From NCBI RefSeq assembly GCF_023145115.1, contig NZ_JAGLEJ010000001.1:88705-152704 (forward strand): a stretch of 64,000 bases of DNA. Direction: 5' to 3'. The notes beneath the pieces were generated by a model. It was not told where the DNA came from. It searched no databases and was given only the letters and a program-made list of their open reading frames with translations. Positions 44,301 to 51,851 of this stretch are shown piece after piece (the first letter of the stretch is position 1; each line of letters begins with the position of its first letter). A program made the translations under genes and the position numbers. This DNA comes from Algiphilus sp. GTDB taxonomy: Bacteria; Pseudomonadota; Gammaproteobacteria; Nevskiales; Nevskiaceae.

Positions 44301-44373
44301 CATCGAGCACCGTCCGGAACCGCTGGAAGCGCTCTTCGCCACGCAGGCCGGCCGGATCCCCGACGCCGCCTGA
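41368..44373 (+). CDS. GAF-PAS-PAS-PAS-GGDEF-EAL cyclic-di-GMP protein
   Basis: This ~1001-aa soluble sensor has GAF (about 5-155), three PAS units (about 180-290, 310-430, 440-570), GGDEF (motif GGDEF at 646-650) and an EAL-like domain (from about 750). The EAL motif reads EVL (from Glu778, EVLLR); NLSG, the ITET glutamate, DDFGSG and the AESVE glutamate are kept, but the common LKID is LKIA. It may be a cyclase, a phosphodiesterase, or a biased bifunctional enzyme. Start GTG at 41368 is 7 nt after GGGAG; an ATG two codons later (41374) is the alternative. Confidence 0.9.
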   Translation: MPMSHAITDENERLKALRQLDILDSGTEAEFDTLARAAAEAMERPIALISLVDADRVWFKANLGFGDAREAPRDAAFCEHAIRQPGLFEVADARADARFRDNPFVRSDDGIRFYAGVPLTLSDGATVGTLCVIDRQPGRLTDAQRQILTLLGLAVTHALEGRRAKVALSRSEAALRAERTRLIHTLEGTRAGTWEWNVQTGETRFNERWAQFIGYTLDELAPVSIETWLGNAHPDDLGRSGELLNRHFTGEADFYECEARMRHRDGHWIWVLDRGRVVTWTDDGKPEWMFGTHIDITERKLREQALRASEERLGRVSEIAGVGGWELDCETGALTWSDETHRIHGLPKGRFPPLEEALDFYEPEARPVIAAAVERCRTEGIGYDLELPFRQADGRRIWVRAVGNAVHENGRISRLIGAFQDITESRRLRTNLAHEHELLRVTLASIGDGVITTDPRGRIEWLNPVAERMTGWTSAGARGLPLPEVFCVVDEETRAPAPDPVEACLRDHVTVALPEQSVLISRHGKEYGIEDSAAPIRADDGSTLGAVLVFHDVTEQRHLAREMTHRATHDALTGLCNRTEFESRLERMVPDTRDKGTEHALLFIDLDEFKIVNDSCGHTEGDRLLQQIAALIREQLRRSDLVARPGGDEFGIILDNCDLQRARGIAETVCACIDAFRFVHGERSFHVGCSVGLVAIDGRWDSGASVMQAADAACMAAKESGRNRVHVWAESDDAMRARRGEMQWATRIEHALEHDRFALYAQRIVPLRPARHEGISAEVLLRLRDEDGSIIPPSAFMPAAERFHMAPRIDRHVLEKAVYWLAGYPHRDRVSMLSVNLSGRSICDRRFRNFAEALFEFVDPDVARRICLEITETTALGNLSTAADFVEDVRRLGVRVALDDFGSGTATVGYLKAIPIDILKIAGEFVRRLTDDPLDAAAVRGFAEVARVMGVTTIAESVERPQEVEALREIGIDCIQGFIEHRPEPLEALFATQAGRIPDAA

Positions 44374-44413
44374 GCCGAGACCGGCCCACCGGCCCGGTCC
44401 GACCGCGACCCGC

Positions 44414-45127
44414 CTACCAGCGCAGGATGGGCAGCGGGTTCAGCGGATGGCGCAGAACCCACTTCAGCGACACCCGGGCGACGTGCCCGGGGTAGAACGC
44501 GCCGATCGGGAACGCGGCGTTCACCTCGCGGATGAAGGTCCCGGGCAATCCGAAGCGCAGCAGGTTGAACGAGACATCGCACCAGTCCGCGCGCCGCACC
44601 GGTTCCACCCAGTAGGCGTGCTCGGCGCGGTAGCGCGTGATCTTGTGATGCGACTCGATCATCAGCCGCATCGCCGGCTTCCAGTCGCTCCTGCCGATGG
44701 CGTCGAGATAGGCGCCGGCCTGATCGGCCGAGGGCCGCAGGTAGTCCAGGTTGTCGTCCGGCCAGGCCGCGAGATCGTGGAACACGGCGCAGATGGCGAG
44801 CTTGTCGTCGCTGTCGCCGGTCGGCTCGATCCACTGCCGCGCGAAGTTGAGGATGTGATAGGCGTGGCTGCGGTAGCCGCGGAACACGGCTTCCTGATCG
44901 TCGCCGCCGAAGATGGCACGACGCGCATCGAGCAGCTCGTCGATCAACGGATAGTCGCGGACGATGGCCTTCGGCCTGAGCGTGCCGGGGTGCGTAACCG
45001 GGGATTCGTCGCCGGAGGCGGCGACCATCGCCGCGCGCAGGCCATCCGGTGCATGCGCCGCGCAGCAGTGCCCGATGCCGCTCCGCGACGGGCTGGTCAC
45101 TCCGGTCCGTGCCGCGTGCATGGTCAT
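44414..45127 (-). CDS. HD-domain protein (predicted metal-dependent phosphohydrolase)
   Basis: This 237-aa protein carries an HD-like pattern, HAYHILNFARQW...ICAVFHDLAAWPDDNLDYL, then SHHKITRY. Two histidine pairs and the Asp of HD fit a metal phosphohydrolase; the substrate is unknown. The ATG at 45127 has a clear GGAGG site 9 nt upstream, although the first ~45 residues look unlike the family and a later start is possible. Divergent from a LysR gene with a palindrome between them, suggesting control by that regulator. Confidence 0.72.
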   Translation of the reverse strand: MTMHAARTGVTSPSRSGIGHCCAAHAPDGLRAAMVAASGDESPVTHPGTLRPKAIVRDYPLIDELLDARRAIFGGDDQEAVFRGYRSHAYHILNFARQWIEPTGDSDDKLAICAVFHDLAAWPDDNLDYLRPSADQAGAYLDAIGRSDWKPAMRLMIESHHKITRYRAEHAYWVEPVRRADWCDVSFNLLRFGLPGTFIREVNAAFPIGAFYPGHVARVSLKWVLRHPLNPLPILRW

Positions 45128-45196
45128 GGCCGACAGCCTCCGCGAAGGGTTGGTGCCGGTACGTTAACCGTGCGTCGCGCACCGAGGAAGCTGCAA

Positions 45197-45219
45197 GAAT
45201 GCAAATTGGACTTGCATTC
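45197..45219. promoter_or_regulatory. 8-bp inverted repeat at the LysR start (candidate operator)
   Basis: GAATGCAA (45197-45204) and TTGCATTC (45212-45219) are perfect inverted copies with a 7-bp centre, overlapping the first codons of the lysR gene and facing the divergent HD gene. Suits LysR autoregulation. Confidence 0.5.
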
Positions 45220-46152
45220 GTGCTGATCGCCATGGCCCGGAAATCGCCCGCCTTCGACTGGAACGACATCCCCGTGCTGCTGGCGCTTGCCGACACCGGC
45301 TCGATGAGCCGGGCCGCGGAGGCGCTGCGCATCGATGTCTCGACCGTCAGCCGACGCCTGACCGCCGCCGAGGGACAGCTTCGGAGCCGGCTCTTCATCC
45401 GCGGCCCGGGCGGCTACCGCCCGACCGATGCCGGCCGGACCTTCATCGCGGGCGCGCGCCGCATCCACGGCGACGTGCACCGGCTGGTCGACACCACCCG
45501 CAACGAGAGCGAGCGCGTGGCCGGGACGGTGCGCATCACCTCGGTGGACGCCCTGATCTCGGAGTGGCTGACGCCCGCACTCGACCGGTTGTCCACGCGC
45601 CATCCCGAGCTCGCCTTCCAGCTCATCGAGGACAACCGTGCGCTGTCCTTCACCCGGGCCGAGGCCGACATCGCCATCCGCATCGCGCGGCCGCGCCGGG
45701 ACGCCGCACTGATCATGCGGCGCATCGGCCGGATCGGCATGGCCGTCTACGGCGCCCCGTCGTTCCGCGACACACCGCGCGAACGATGGCGCGAGCTGCC
45801 ATGGCTGGCCTTCAGCGAGGAGCTCGCCGACATCAGCGAGATGCGCTGGCTTGCGGCGCTGAAGCCCGAGTCCCCGCCGCGCCTGCGCGCGCGTTCGGTG
45901 CGCACGCTGCAGCGCGCCTGCGAGGCCGGCCTCGGACTGGCGCTGCTGCCGTGCTTCCTCGCCGAGTCGGCCCGCCTGACCCGGCTCAGTCCGGAACCGG
46001 AAGTGACGCGCGAGATGTGGCTGCTTCGGCACAAGGATGCCGCCCGCATCCGGCGCTTCCGCGCTGTTGCCGACTGGATCGCGGAGACCGCGGCCGACGA
46101 CCTGGCGCGCTTCGAAGGCACGCAGGGCCTTTCAGCCGAGCAGGCGCCATAG
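45199..46152 (+). CDS. LysR-family transcriptional regulator
   Basis: This 317-aa protein has an N-terminal winged HTH (PVLLALADTGSMSRAAEALRIDVSTVSRRLTAAEGQLRSRLFIR) and a LysR substrate-binding domain. The ATG at 45199 has a GAGGAAG site 8 nt upstream; a second ATG at 45232 would give the more usual LysR N-terminus, MARKSPAFDW. The gene ends tail to tail with folE, overlapping by 21 bp. Target is likely the divergent HD-domain gene. Confidence 0.9.
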   Translation: MQIGLAFVLIAMARKSPAFDWNDIPVLLALADTGSMSRAAEALRIDVSTVSRRLTAAEGQLRSRLFIRGPGGYRPTDAGRTFIAGARRIHGDVHRLVDTTRNESERVAGTVRITSVDALISEWLTPALDRLSTRHPELAFQLIEDNRALSFTRAEADIAIRIARPRRDAALIMRRIGRIGMAVYGAPSFRDTPRERWRELPWLAFSEELADISEMRWLAALKPESPPRLRARSVRTLQRACEAGLGLALLPCFLAESARLTRLSPEPEVTREMWLLRHKDAARIRRFRAVADWIAETAADDLARFEGTQGLSAEQAP

Positions 46153-46758
46153 CCTGTCCTGCAGGCACTCGCGGGATTCGAACTCGCCCCTGAAGGCGGT
46201 GGTCACGGTGGATACGCCAGGCTGGCGCACGCCGCGGGTCGTCATGCACTGGTGGGCGGCATCGACGATCACGCCGACACCGCGGGGTGCGAGCGCGACC
46301 TCGATGGCGTCCGCCATCTGCGCGGTCAGCGTCTCCTGCGTCTGCAGCCGGCGCGCGAGCGCGTGCACCACGCGCACCAGCTTGCTGATGCCGACCACGC
46401 GCCGATCCGGCAGATAAGCGACATGGGCCGTGCCGATGATCGGGACCATGTGGTGTTCGCAGTGCGATTCCAGCCGGATGTCGCGCAGCAGGACGATGTC
46501 GCGGTAGCCCGAGACGTCTTCGAAGGTGCGCGACAGCAGCGCTTCGGGGCCCTCTCGGTAGCCGGCAAAGAATTCCTCGTAGGCGCGCACCACGCGTTGC
46601 GGCGTGTCGCGCAGCCCCTCGCGCGACGGCTCGTCGCCGGCCCAGCGGATCAGTGTCTCGACCGCCGCCTCGGCCTCGGCGCGGCTGGGCGGCGGACGCT
46701 GCGCCCCTTCCGCCTGCAGGCGCCTGCTGTCAGCGCCCATGGCGCGTCGCTCCGTCAT
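46132..46758 (-). CDS. folE: GTP cyclohydrolase I (FolE, type IA)
   Basis: This 208-aa enzyme turns GTP into dihydroneopterin triphosphate, first step of folate synthesis. The zinc ligands are all present: Cys100 and His103 in ESHCEHHM and Cys171 in AHQCMTTRG, so it is the zinc-dependent type. The gene is divergent from a CobW/ZigA gene whose promoter has a Zur-like box; Zur-linked extra folE copies are known in several bacteria. Whether another folE exists in the genome cannot be seen. Confidence 0.92.
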   Translation of the reverse strand: MTERRAMGADSRRLQAEGAQRPPPSRAEAEAAVETLIRWAGDEPSREGLRDTPQRVVRAYEEFFAGYREGPEALLSRTFEDVSGYRDIVLLRDIRLESHCEHHMVPIIGTAHVAYLPDRRVVGISKLVRVVHALARRLQTQETLTAQMADAIEVALAPRGVGVIVDAAHQCMTTRGVRQPGVSTVTTAFRGEFESRECLQDRLWRLLG

Positions 46759-46882
46759 GGGCCGTAGCCGTGCCGGCTGCCGTCTTCGTCATATTGCTCC
46801 TCGAGGCCCGGCGTCGGTCAGCCGACGCGCACACACCGGCACGTGCGGATTGCCACGATCCGGGCCGAATGCCATAATTGTG

Positions 46883-46894
46883 ATGTTATAACAT
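46883..46894. promoter_or_regulatory. Zur-like box upstream of the CobW/ZigA gene
   Basis: The perfect 12-bp palindrome ATGTTATAACAT, flanked by AT-rich DNA, ends 13 bp before the cobW-type start codon and would overlap its -10 element. It matches the core of gammaproteobacterial Zur sites (TGTTATANNATAACA type). A second related site lies at 49007-49021. Confidence 0.72.
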
Positions 46895-46907
46895 ATTTTA
46901 TTCCGCC

Positions 46908-48113
46908 ATGACCCTGCCCGTCACCGTCCTCTCCGGCTTTCTCGGCGCCGGCAAGACCACCACGCTGAACCACATCCTCCACAACCGCGAGGATCGCCGC
47001 GTCGCGGTCATCGTCAACGACATGTCGGAGGTCAACATCGACGCCGACCTGGTTCAGCGCGAGGTCGATCTGAACCGCGCCGACGAGAAGCTGGTGGAGA
47101 TGAGCAACGGCTGCATCTGCTGCACGCTGCGCGAGGATCTGCTGGTGGAGGTCGGGCGCCTGGCGCGCGAGGGGCGCTTCGACGCGCTGGTGATCGAATC
47201 CACCGGCATCTCGGAGCCGCTGCCGGTGGCCGAGACCTTCACCTTCCGCGACGAGGCTGGCCACAGCCTGTCCGATGTGGCGCGGCTGGACACCATGGTG
47301 ACGCTGGTCGATGCGGTGAACTTCACGGTCGATCTCGATCGGGCCGACGATCTCGCCGAGCGCGGGCAGAGCCTCGGCGAGGAGGACACGCGCACGGTCG
47401 CGGACCTGCTGGTCGATCAGGTCGAGTTCGCGGACGTCATCGTGCTCAACAAGATGGAGCTGGTGGGCAGCGCCGAGCGCGAGCGACTGACCGCGGTGCT
47501 GCGCCAGCTCAACCGTCATGCCGAGATCGTGCCCGCCAGCTTCGGGCGCGTGCCCATCGACCGGCTGCTGAACACCGGCCGCTTCTCCTTCGAGCGCGCC
47601 GCCGCCGCGCCGGGCTGGCTGCAGGAGATGCGCGGCAGCCATGTGCCGGAGACCGAGGAGTACGGCATCGCCAGCTTCGTCTACCGCGCCGACCGCCCCT
47701 TCCACCCGCAGCGCTTCCACGACGCCGTGCTGAGCGGCGACTGGCCGGGCAATCTGCTGCGCTCCAAGGGCTTCTTCTGGCTGGCGACGCGCTTCGACAT
47801 CGCCGGGCAGTGGTCGCAGGCCGGCGGCGTGGTGCGCCACGGGCCCGCCGGCTACTGGTGGGCTGCGGTCCCGACCGAACACTGGCCCGACGAACCCGGC
47901 TGGCGCGAACGCATGGCGGCCCGCAGCTGGGGCCGCTTCGGCGACCGCCGCCAGGAACTGGTATTCATCGGCCAGGGGCTGGATGAACCGACCATCCGCA
48001 CCCGCCTCGACGGCGCGCTGCTGACGCCGGAAGAGATCGATGCCGGACCGGCGGGCTGGGCCGGCCTGCCCGACCCCTTTCCGTCATGGACCGCCGGCGA
48101 CGCCGATGCATGA
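46908..48113 (+). CDS. CobW/COG0523 GTPase, ZigA-type zinc metallochaperone
   Basis: This 401-aa protein has Walker A GFLGAGKTT (10-18), the metal-binding CxCC motif (Cys69, Cys71, Cys72 in NGCICCTLRED) and a CobW C-terminal domain (about 260-395). ZigA/ZagA-type members deliver zinc to client enzymes during zinc limitation; the flanking folE, zinc-dependent, is a typical client in other species. No Shine-Dalgarno is visible before the ATG, so the mRNA may be nearly leaderless. Control by Zur is inferred from the box. Confidence 0.9.
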   Translation: MTLPVTVLSGFLGAGKTTTLNHILHNREDRRVAVIVNDMSEVNIDADLVQREVDLNRADEKLVEMSNGCICCTLREDLLVEVGRLAREGRFDALVIESTGISEPLPVAETFTFRDEAGHSLSDVARLDTMVTLVDAVNFTVDLDRADDLAERGQSLGEEDTRTVADLLVDQVEFADVIVLNKMELVGSAERERLTAVLRQLNRHAEIVPASFGRVPIDRLLNTGRFSFERAAAAPGWLQEMRGSHVPETEEYGIASFVYRADRPFHPQRFHDAVLSGDWPGNLLRSKGFFWLATRFDIAGQWSQAGGVVRHGPAGYWWAAVPTEHWPDEPGWRERMAARSWGRFGDRRQELVFIGQGLDEPTIRTRLDGALLTPEEIDAGPAGWAGLPDPFPSWTAGDADA

Positions 48114-48157
48114 GCCGCACCGACATCCATTCCGAACCCGCCGTGGAGCCTGACGCC

Positions 48158-48631
48158 ATGAAGCCCTTCCCGCGCCTCCTGCTCGCCGCCGCCCCGATGG
48201 TCGTGTGCGCATTCCTCGCCGCGTGCTCGGGTTCGTCGGGCTCGGTCACCATCGCGGATGCATGGATCGAGCGCCCCGGCGAGGCTGGACATGCCCACGC
48301 CCACCTCGTGCTCCACAACGACACCGACGAGGCCGTCCGGCTGGTGGGCGCGCACGTCGAGCACAGCGCGGAGACGGTCATCCTGCACGAGTCCGGTCCG
48401 GATGCGGCCGTCATCGCGGTCGAGGCAGGCGGGACGCTGCGCGTACCGGGCGGCGGCTACCGCATCGTCGTTCGCGCTCCGGAACTGACGTGGGACACGA
48501 CCGGCGCGCTGGCCCTCGACCTGGCCATCGAACGGCGGGACGAACAGCTATTGACCGTGTCGCGCGAGGTCCACGTCCACGATGCCGGGGACGGCCATCC
48601 GACCGAGGGCGACGCGCATCACGATCACTGA
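48158..48631 (+). CDS. PCu(A)C-like periplasmic lipoprotein with His in place of Met ligands
   Basis: This 157-aa lipoprotein (lipobox LAAC, Cys23) has a PCu(A)C copper-chaperone-like body: AHAHLVLHNDTDEAVRLVGAHVEHSAETVILHES. The usual copper Met positions are occupied by His or Ser and the chain is strongly His-rich (His45, 47, 49, 53, 66, 69, 77), ending in HDAGDGHPTEGDAHHDH. With the Zur-linked neighbours this suggests a zinc rather than copper chaperone (inference). Start ATG at 48158 has a GGAG site; it follows the CobW gene by 44 bp. Confidence 0.78.
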   Translation: MKPFPRLLLAAAPMVVCAFLAACSGSSGSVTIADAWIERPGEAGHAHAHLVLHNDTDEAVRLVGAHVEHSAETVILHESGPDAAVIAVEAGGTLRVPGGGYRIVVRAPELTWDTTGALALDLAIERRDEQLLTVSREVHVHDAGDGHPTEGDAHHDH

Positions 48632-49005
48632 GTCGTGCCGGCGCGGTGGCAGCGCAGGTTCATCAGATGCGCGCACGACACCAGCGCCGCGCCTACTGCG
48701 AGCAGGAAGGGCTCGGCCGTTTCGCCCATGGCGTCCTTGCCGAGATAGAGCGCGAAACCGGCTACCATGACGATCACCGGGAACACCCTGCGGTGACGCG
48801 CACAGGCGCCGTGACCGATGGCAACCGTGGCGAGCAGCGCGGACGCGATCAGTGCTCCGCGCTCGACCGCCGGATCCGCGAGAAGCGCCATGCCGATCAA
48901 CGGCCACAGCGGCAGCAGAAGACAGTGCACGGCGCAACCGGATGCAACGGCAACGCCGAACCAGTCGAGCCAGGAGCGCGCGTCGGGTGAGGCCTTCCTG
49001 TTCAT
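48625..49005 (-). CDS. MerC-domain membrane protein
   Basis: This 126-aa protein with about four transmembrane segments carries the MerC-type motif GCAVHCLLLPLWP (CxxxC near the first membrane helix). MerC homologues transport Hg or other soft metals inward; here there are no mer genes, and the gene starts 18 bp from a divergent ABC gene with a Zur-like box between, so zinc is likelier. It ends 7 bp inside the PCu(A)C-like gene, tail to tail. Confidence 0.82.
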   Translation of the reverse strand: MNRKASPDARSWLDWFGVAVASGCAVHCLLLPLWPLIGMALLADPAVERGALIASALLATVAIGHGACARHRRVFPVIVMVAGFALYLGKDAMGETAEPFLLAVGAALVSCAHLMNLRCHRAGTTQ

Positions 49006-49006
49006 A

Positions 49007-49021
49007 TGTTATAAAGTAACA
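49007..49021. promoter_or_regulatory. Zur-like box in an 18-bp divergent gap
   Basis: TGTTAT-AAA-GTAACA fills almost the whole space between the start codons of merC (49005) and the ABC ATPase gene (49024). It contains TATAAC/TATAAA-like -10 elements for both directions, so a bound regulator would shut both. Both transcripts would be leaderless or nearly so. Confidence 0.6.
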
Positions 49022-49023
49022 CA

Positions 49024-49683
49024 ATGTCCGCGCTGATCGAAGCAAGCGCTGTCCGCCACCACTACGGCGACCGGGCCGTCCTGTCGCTGGACGCGTTGTC
49101 GCTGGAAGCCGGCGCGCAGCATCTGGTGCTGGGCCCTTCCGGCTGCGGCAAGACCACCCTGCTGCACGCGCTGGCCGGACTCATGCTCCCGGACGCCGGC
49201 AGCATCCGCGTCGACGGCCAGGATCTTCGCGCGCTCTCGAACGCACAGCGCGACCGCTTCCGCGGCCGCAACATCGGCCTGATCTTCCAGCGCCTGCATC
49301 TCGTCAGCGCGGTATCGGTACTGCGCAACCTGGCGCTGGCGCGTCACTTCGGACGCAAGCCGCCGGACCGGGCGCGCGCGCTGGCGCTGCTGGACGCGCT
49401 CGGGCTGGCGCACCGCGCCGACGCCATGCCCGCCGAGCTGTCGCACGGCGAGGCCCAGCGCGTCGCCATCGCCCGGGCGCTGATCAACCAGCCGCGCATC
49501 CTGCTGGCCGACGAGCCCACCTCGAGCCTGGACGACGCCAATGCCCGCGAGGTCATCCAGCTGCTGCGCACGGCCAGCGAGCGCGAAGGCGCCACCCTGC
49601 TGGTGGTGACGCACGATCAGCGCCTGCGCGACCGGTTCCCGTCCGCCACCCTCCTGCAGGCACCGGAGGCGGCAGCCGCATGA
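49024..49683 (+). CDS. ABC transporter ATP-binding protein (zinc cluster)
   Basis: This 219-aa ATPase of the LolD/MacB type has Walker A GPSGCGKTT (37-45), a slightly altered signature LSHGEAQ and Walker B ILLADEPTSSLD. It overlaps the FtsX permease gene by ATGA. The set ATPase-permease-DUF3299 lipoprotein matches the Zur-regulated PA4064-PA4066 group of Pseudomonas aeruginosa, implicated in zinc acquisition. Confidence 0.9.
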   Translation: MSALIEASAVRHHYGDRAVLSLDALSLEAGAQHLVLGPSGCGKTTLLHALAGLMLPDAGSIRVDGQDLRALSNAQRDRFRGRNIGLIFQRLHLVSAVSVLRNLALARHFGRKPPDRARALALLDALGLAHRADAMPAELSHGEAQRVAIARALINQPRILLADEPTSSLDDANAREVIQLLRTASEREGATLLVVTHDQRLRDRFPSATLLQAPEAAAA

Positions 49684-50849
49684 CCCTGCTGTCGCTGGCC
49701 TGGGCCAACATCATGCGCGACAAGCTGGCGGCGGCACTGAACACCGCGCTGATGGCGGTCGGCATGGCGACCATCGTGCTGCTGCTGCTGTTCGGCCATC
49801 ACCTGAGTCAACGCATGACGCAGGACGCCGCCGGCATCGACCTTGTCCTCGGCGCCAAGGGCAGCCCGACACAGCTGGTGCTGTCGGCGATCTACCACGC
49901 CGACATCCCCACCGGGAACATCCCGCTGGCCGAGGCCGAGCGCTGGGCCGAGCACCCCATGGTGCGCGGCGCCATCCCGCTGGCACTGGGCGACTCCTGG
50001 CGCGGCTTCCGCATCGTGGGGACCACGCACGCCTACCCCGCGGTCTATGACGCGGAGCTCCGGACCGGCCGGCTGTGGACCGAACGCGGCGAGGTCACCG
50101 TGGGTGCCGACGTCGCCGCGCGTGGCCTTTCGGTGGGCAGCGGATTCGCGGGCGTGCACGGTCTTGCCGCCGGCGGCCACGTGCACGATGACAACCGCTA
50201 CCGGGTCGTCGGCATCCTCGCGCCCACGGGCACCGTGATCGACCGGCTGGTGCTGACCAGCGTGCAGAGCGTCTGGGCCATCCACGGCGACGCCGAGCCC
50301 GAGGCACCCGAGATCACCAGCATGCTGCTGGACTACGCCACCCCCTTCGCCGCCACGCGGCTGCCGCGGCTGATCAACAGCCAGTCACCGCTGCAGGCGG
50401 CTTCGCCCGCGGAGCAGACCAGCCGCATGCTGCAGCTGCTCGGGGTCGGCATCGACGGCTTCCGCGCCTTCGCGTGGGTCCTGGTCGTCACCGCGAGCCT
50501 GGGGGTCTTCATCGCGCTCTACCACGCGCTCGAAGCCCGCCGATACGAGCTGGCGCTGCTGCGCAGCCTGGGCGCGACGCGCGCCGAGGTGCTGCTGAGC
50601 CTGCTCATCGAGGGCATGCTGCTGAGCAGCGCGGGGGCGATGGCCGGGCTGGCGCTGGGGCACGGCACTGCCAGCAGCATCGGCCAGTGGCTGGACTTCG
50701 CGGCCACCGACGGGCTCAGTGGCGCACACTGGGTGCCGAGAGAAGGATGGCTGCTCTGCTACGGCGTGGTCGTCGGGGCACTGGCGGCATTGCTGCCCGC
50801 GATCCGCGCCTACCGGAGTGACGTTGCAAGCGTTCTGAAATCGGCATGA
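49680..50849 (+). CDS. FtsX-like ABC permease (zinc cluster)
   Basis: This 389-aa protein has an N-terminal transmembrane helix (about 15-38), a large periplasmic domain (about 40-255) and three C-terminal helices with the FtsX pattern (ALYHALEARRYELALLRSLGATRAEVLLSLLIEGMLL). MacB-like architecture without the ATPase, which is the preceding gene. Overlaps both neighbours by ATGA, so all three are translated together. Confidence 0.9.
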   Translation: MTLLSLAWANIMRDKLAAALNTALMAVGMATIVLLLLFGHHLSQRMTQDAAGIDLVLGAKGSPTQLVLSAIYHADIPTGNIPLAEAERWAEHPMVRGAIPLALGDSWRGFRIVGTTHAYPAVYDAELRTGRLWTERGEVTVGADVAARGLSVGSGFAGVHGLAAGGHVHDDNRYRVVGILAPTGTVIDRLVLTSVQSVWAIHGDAEPEAPEITSMLLDYATPFAATRLPRLINSQSPLQAASPAEQTSRMLQLLGVGIDGFRAFAWVLVVTASLGVFIALYHALEARRYELALLRSLGATRAEVLLSLLIEGMLLSSAGAMAGLALGHGTASSIGQWLDFAATDGLSGAHWVPREGWLLCYGVVVGALAALLPAIRAYRSDVASVLKSA

Positions 50850-51781
50850 AGACCCACCTTTCCATCCTTCTGATCGCCGGCCTCCTGGCGGCGTGCTCGC
50901 AGTCGCCCGATGAGGCCGCGCTGCCTGCCGCGCCCGCGCCGGAGGTCACCCCCGCGCAGCCAGCACCGACTGCCGGCGATGGCGGTCTCACCGCCGCCGA
51001 GCTCGCTGCCGAGCCCCCGCCGGCGGGTAGCGAGAACGCCGTGCCCACCACCCCGCCACCCGACGGCGCGGAGATCGTGCTGTACAACGAAGGGGCCTAC
51101 GACACCGGCGACGGTGGCTGGATGGTGGACGTCATCGCGGGCACCACCGTCTACGTCACCGCCCGCCTGATCGATGCGGCCGGCGAGCCCATCGAGGGCG
51201 AGACGCTGTCGGTGTCGACCGCGCGCGAGACGGAGCTCATGACCGCGCCGCGCGCCGAGACCGACGAGATCGGCGAGGCCACCTTCGGCATCCGGCCGAG
51301 CCGGACCGGCGCCGATACCGTCACCGTGCGATGGGGCGAGGAAGCCTCGGAGATCGGGCTCAACGTCATCGCGCAGGAAGCACTCGACTGGCAGGGGTTC
51401 GACGAGATCGACGGCGTCACCCCGTGGAAGACGCTCCTCGGCAGCCGGGTGCAGTACCGCAGCGACTACACGCTGAACGTCATCTTCTCGGCGGAGGCAC
51501 GTGCGCTCGACGGCGAAGCGGTGAGACTGGCTGGCTTCATGCTGCCGCTGGAAACCGCCGAGAAGCAGCGCCGCTTCCTGCTGGTGTCCACTCCACCGTC
51601 GTGCTTCTTCCACGTGCCGGGCGGCCCGGCCGGCGCAGTCGAGATCCGCATGACCGAAGGCATCAGCATGCAGTGGGAACCGGTGATGCTGGCGGGCACC
51701 TTCACGCTGATCGACGACGAATCCGAGGGCATCATCTACCGGCTCGAGGATGCCCGGCAGCAGGCCATGCCGAAACGCTGA
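50846..51781 (+). CDS. DUF3299 lipoprotein of the zinc cluster
   Basis: This 311-aa lipoprotein (LLAACSQ, Cys17) has an Ala/Pro-rich linker (about 20-75), an Ig-like region (about 80-175) and a C-terminal DUF3299 domain (about 185-305; RLAGFMLPLETAEKQRRFLLVSTPPSCFFHVPGGPAGAVEIRM). It corresponds to PA4066 in the P. aeruginosa Zur-regulated group. The N-terminal extension is larger than a plain DUF3299 protein. Confidence 0.85.
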   Translation: MKTHLSILLIAGLLAACSQSPDEAALPAAPAPEVTPAQPAPTAGDGGLTAAELAAEPPPAGSENAVPTTPPPDGAEIVLYNEGAYDTGDGGWMVDVIAGTTVYVTARLIDAAGEPIEGETLSVSTARETELMTAPRAETDEIGEATFGIRPSRTGADTVTVRWGEEASEIGLNVIAQEALDWQGFDEIDGVTPWKTLLGSRVQYRSDYTLNVIFSAEARALDGEAVRLAGFMLPLETAEKQRRFLLVSTPPSCFFHVPGGPAGAVEIRMTEGISMQWEPVMLAGTFTLIDDESEGIIYRLEDARQQAMPKR

Positions 51782-51851
51782 GGGGGCAACCACCGGGCGG
51801 TCATCGCCGTGACACGCGGGCCCGGCATGCTGCCGCGCTTCCTTCCGCCCC

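Noticed and set aside
46818..47882. 354-codon minus-strand frame over the CobW gene
   Set aside because: Antisense of a clear COG0523 GTPase with all its motifs.
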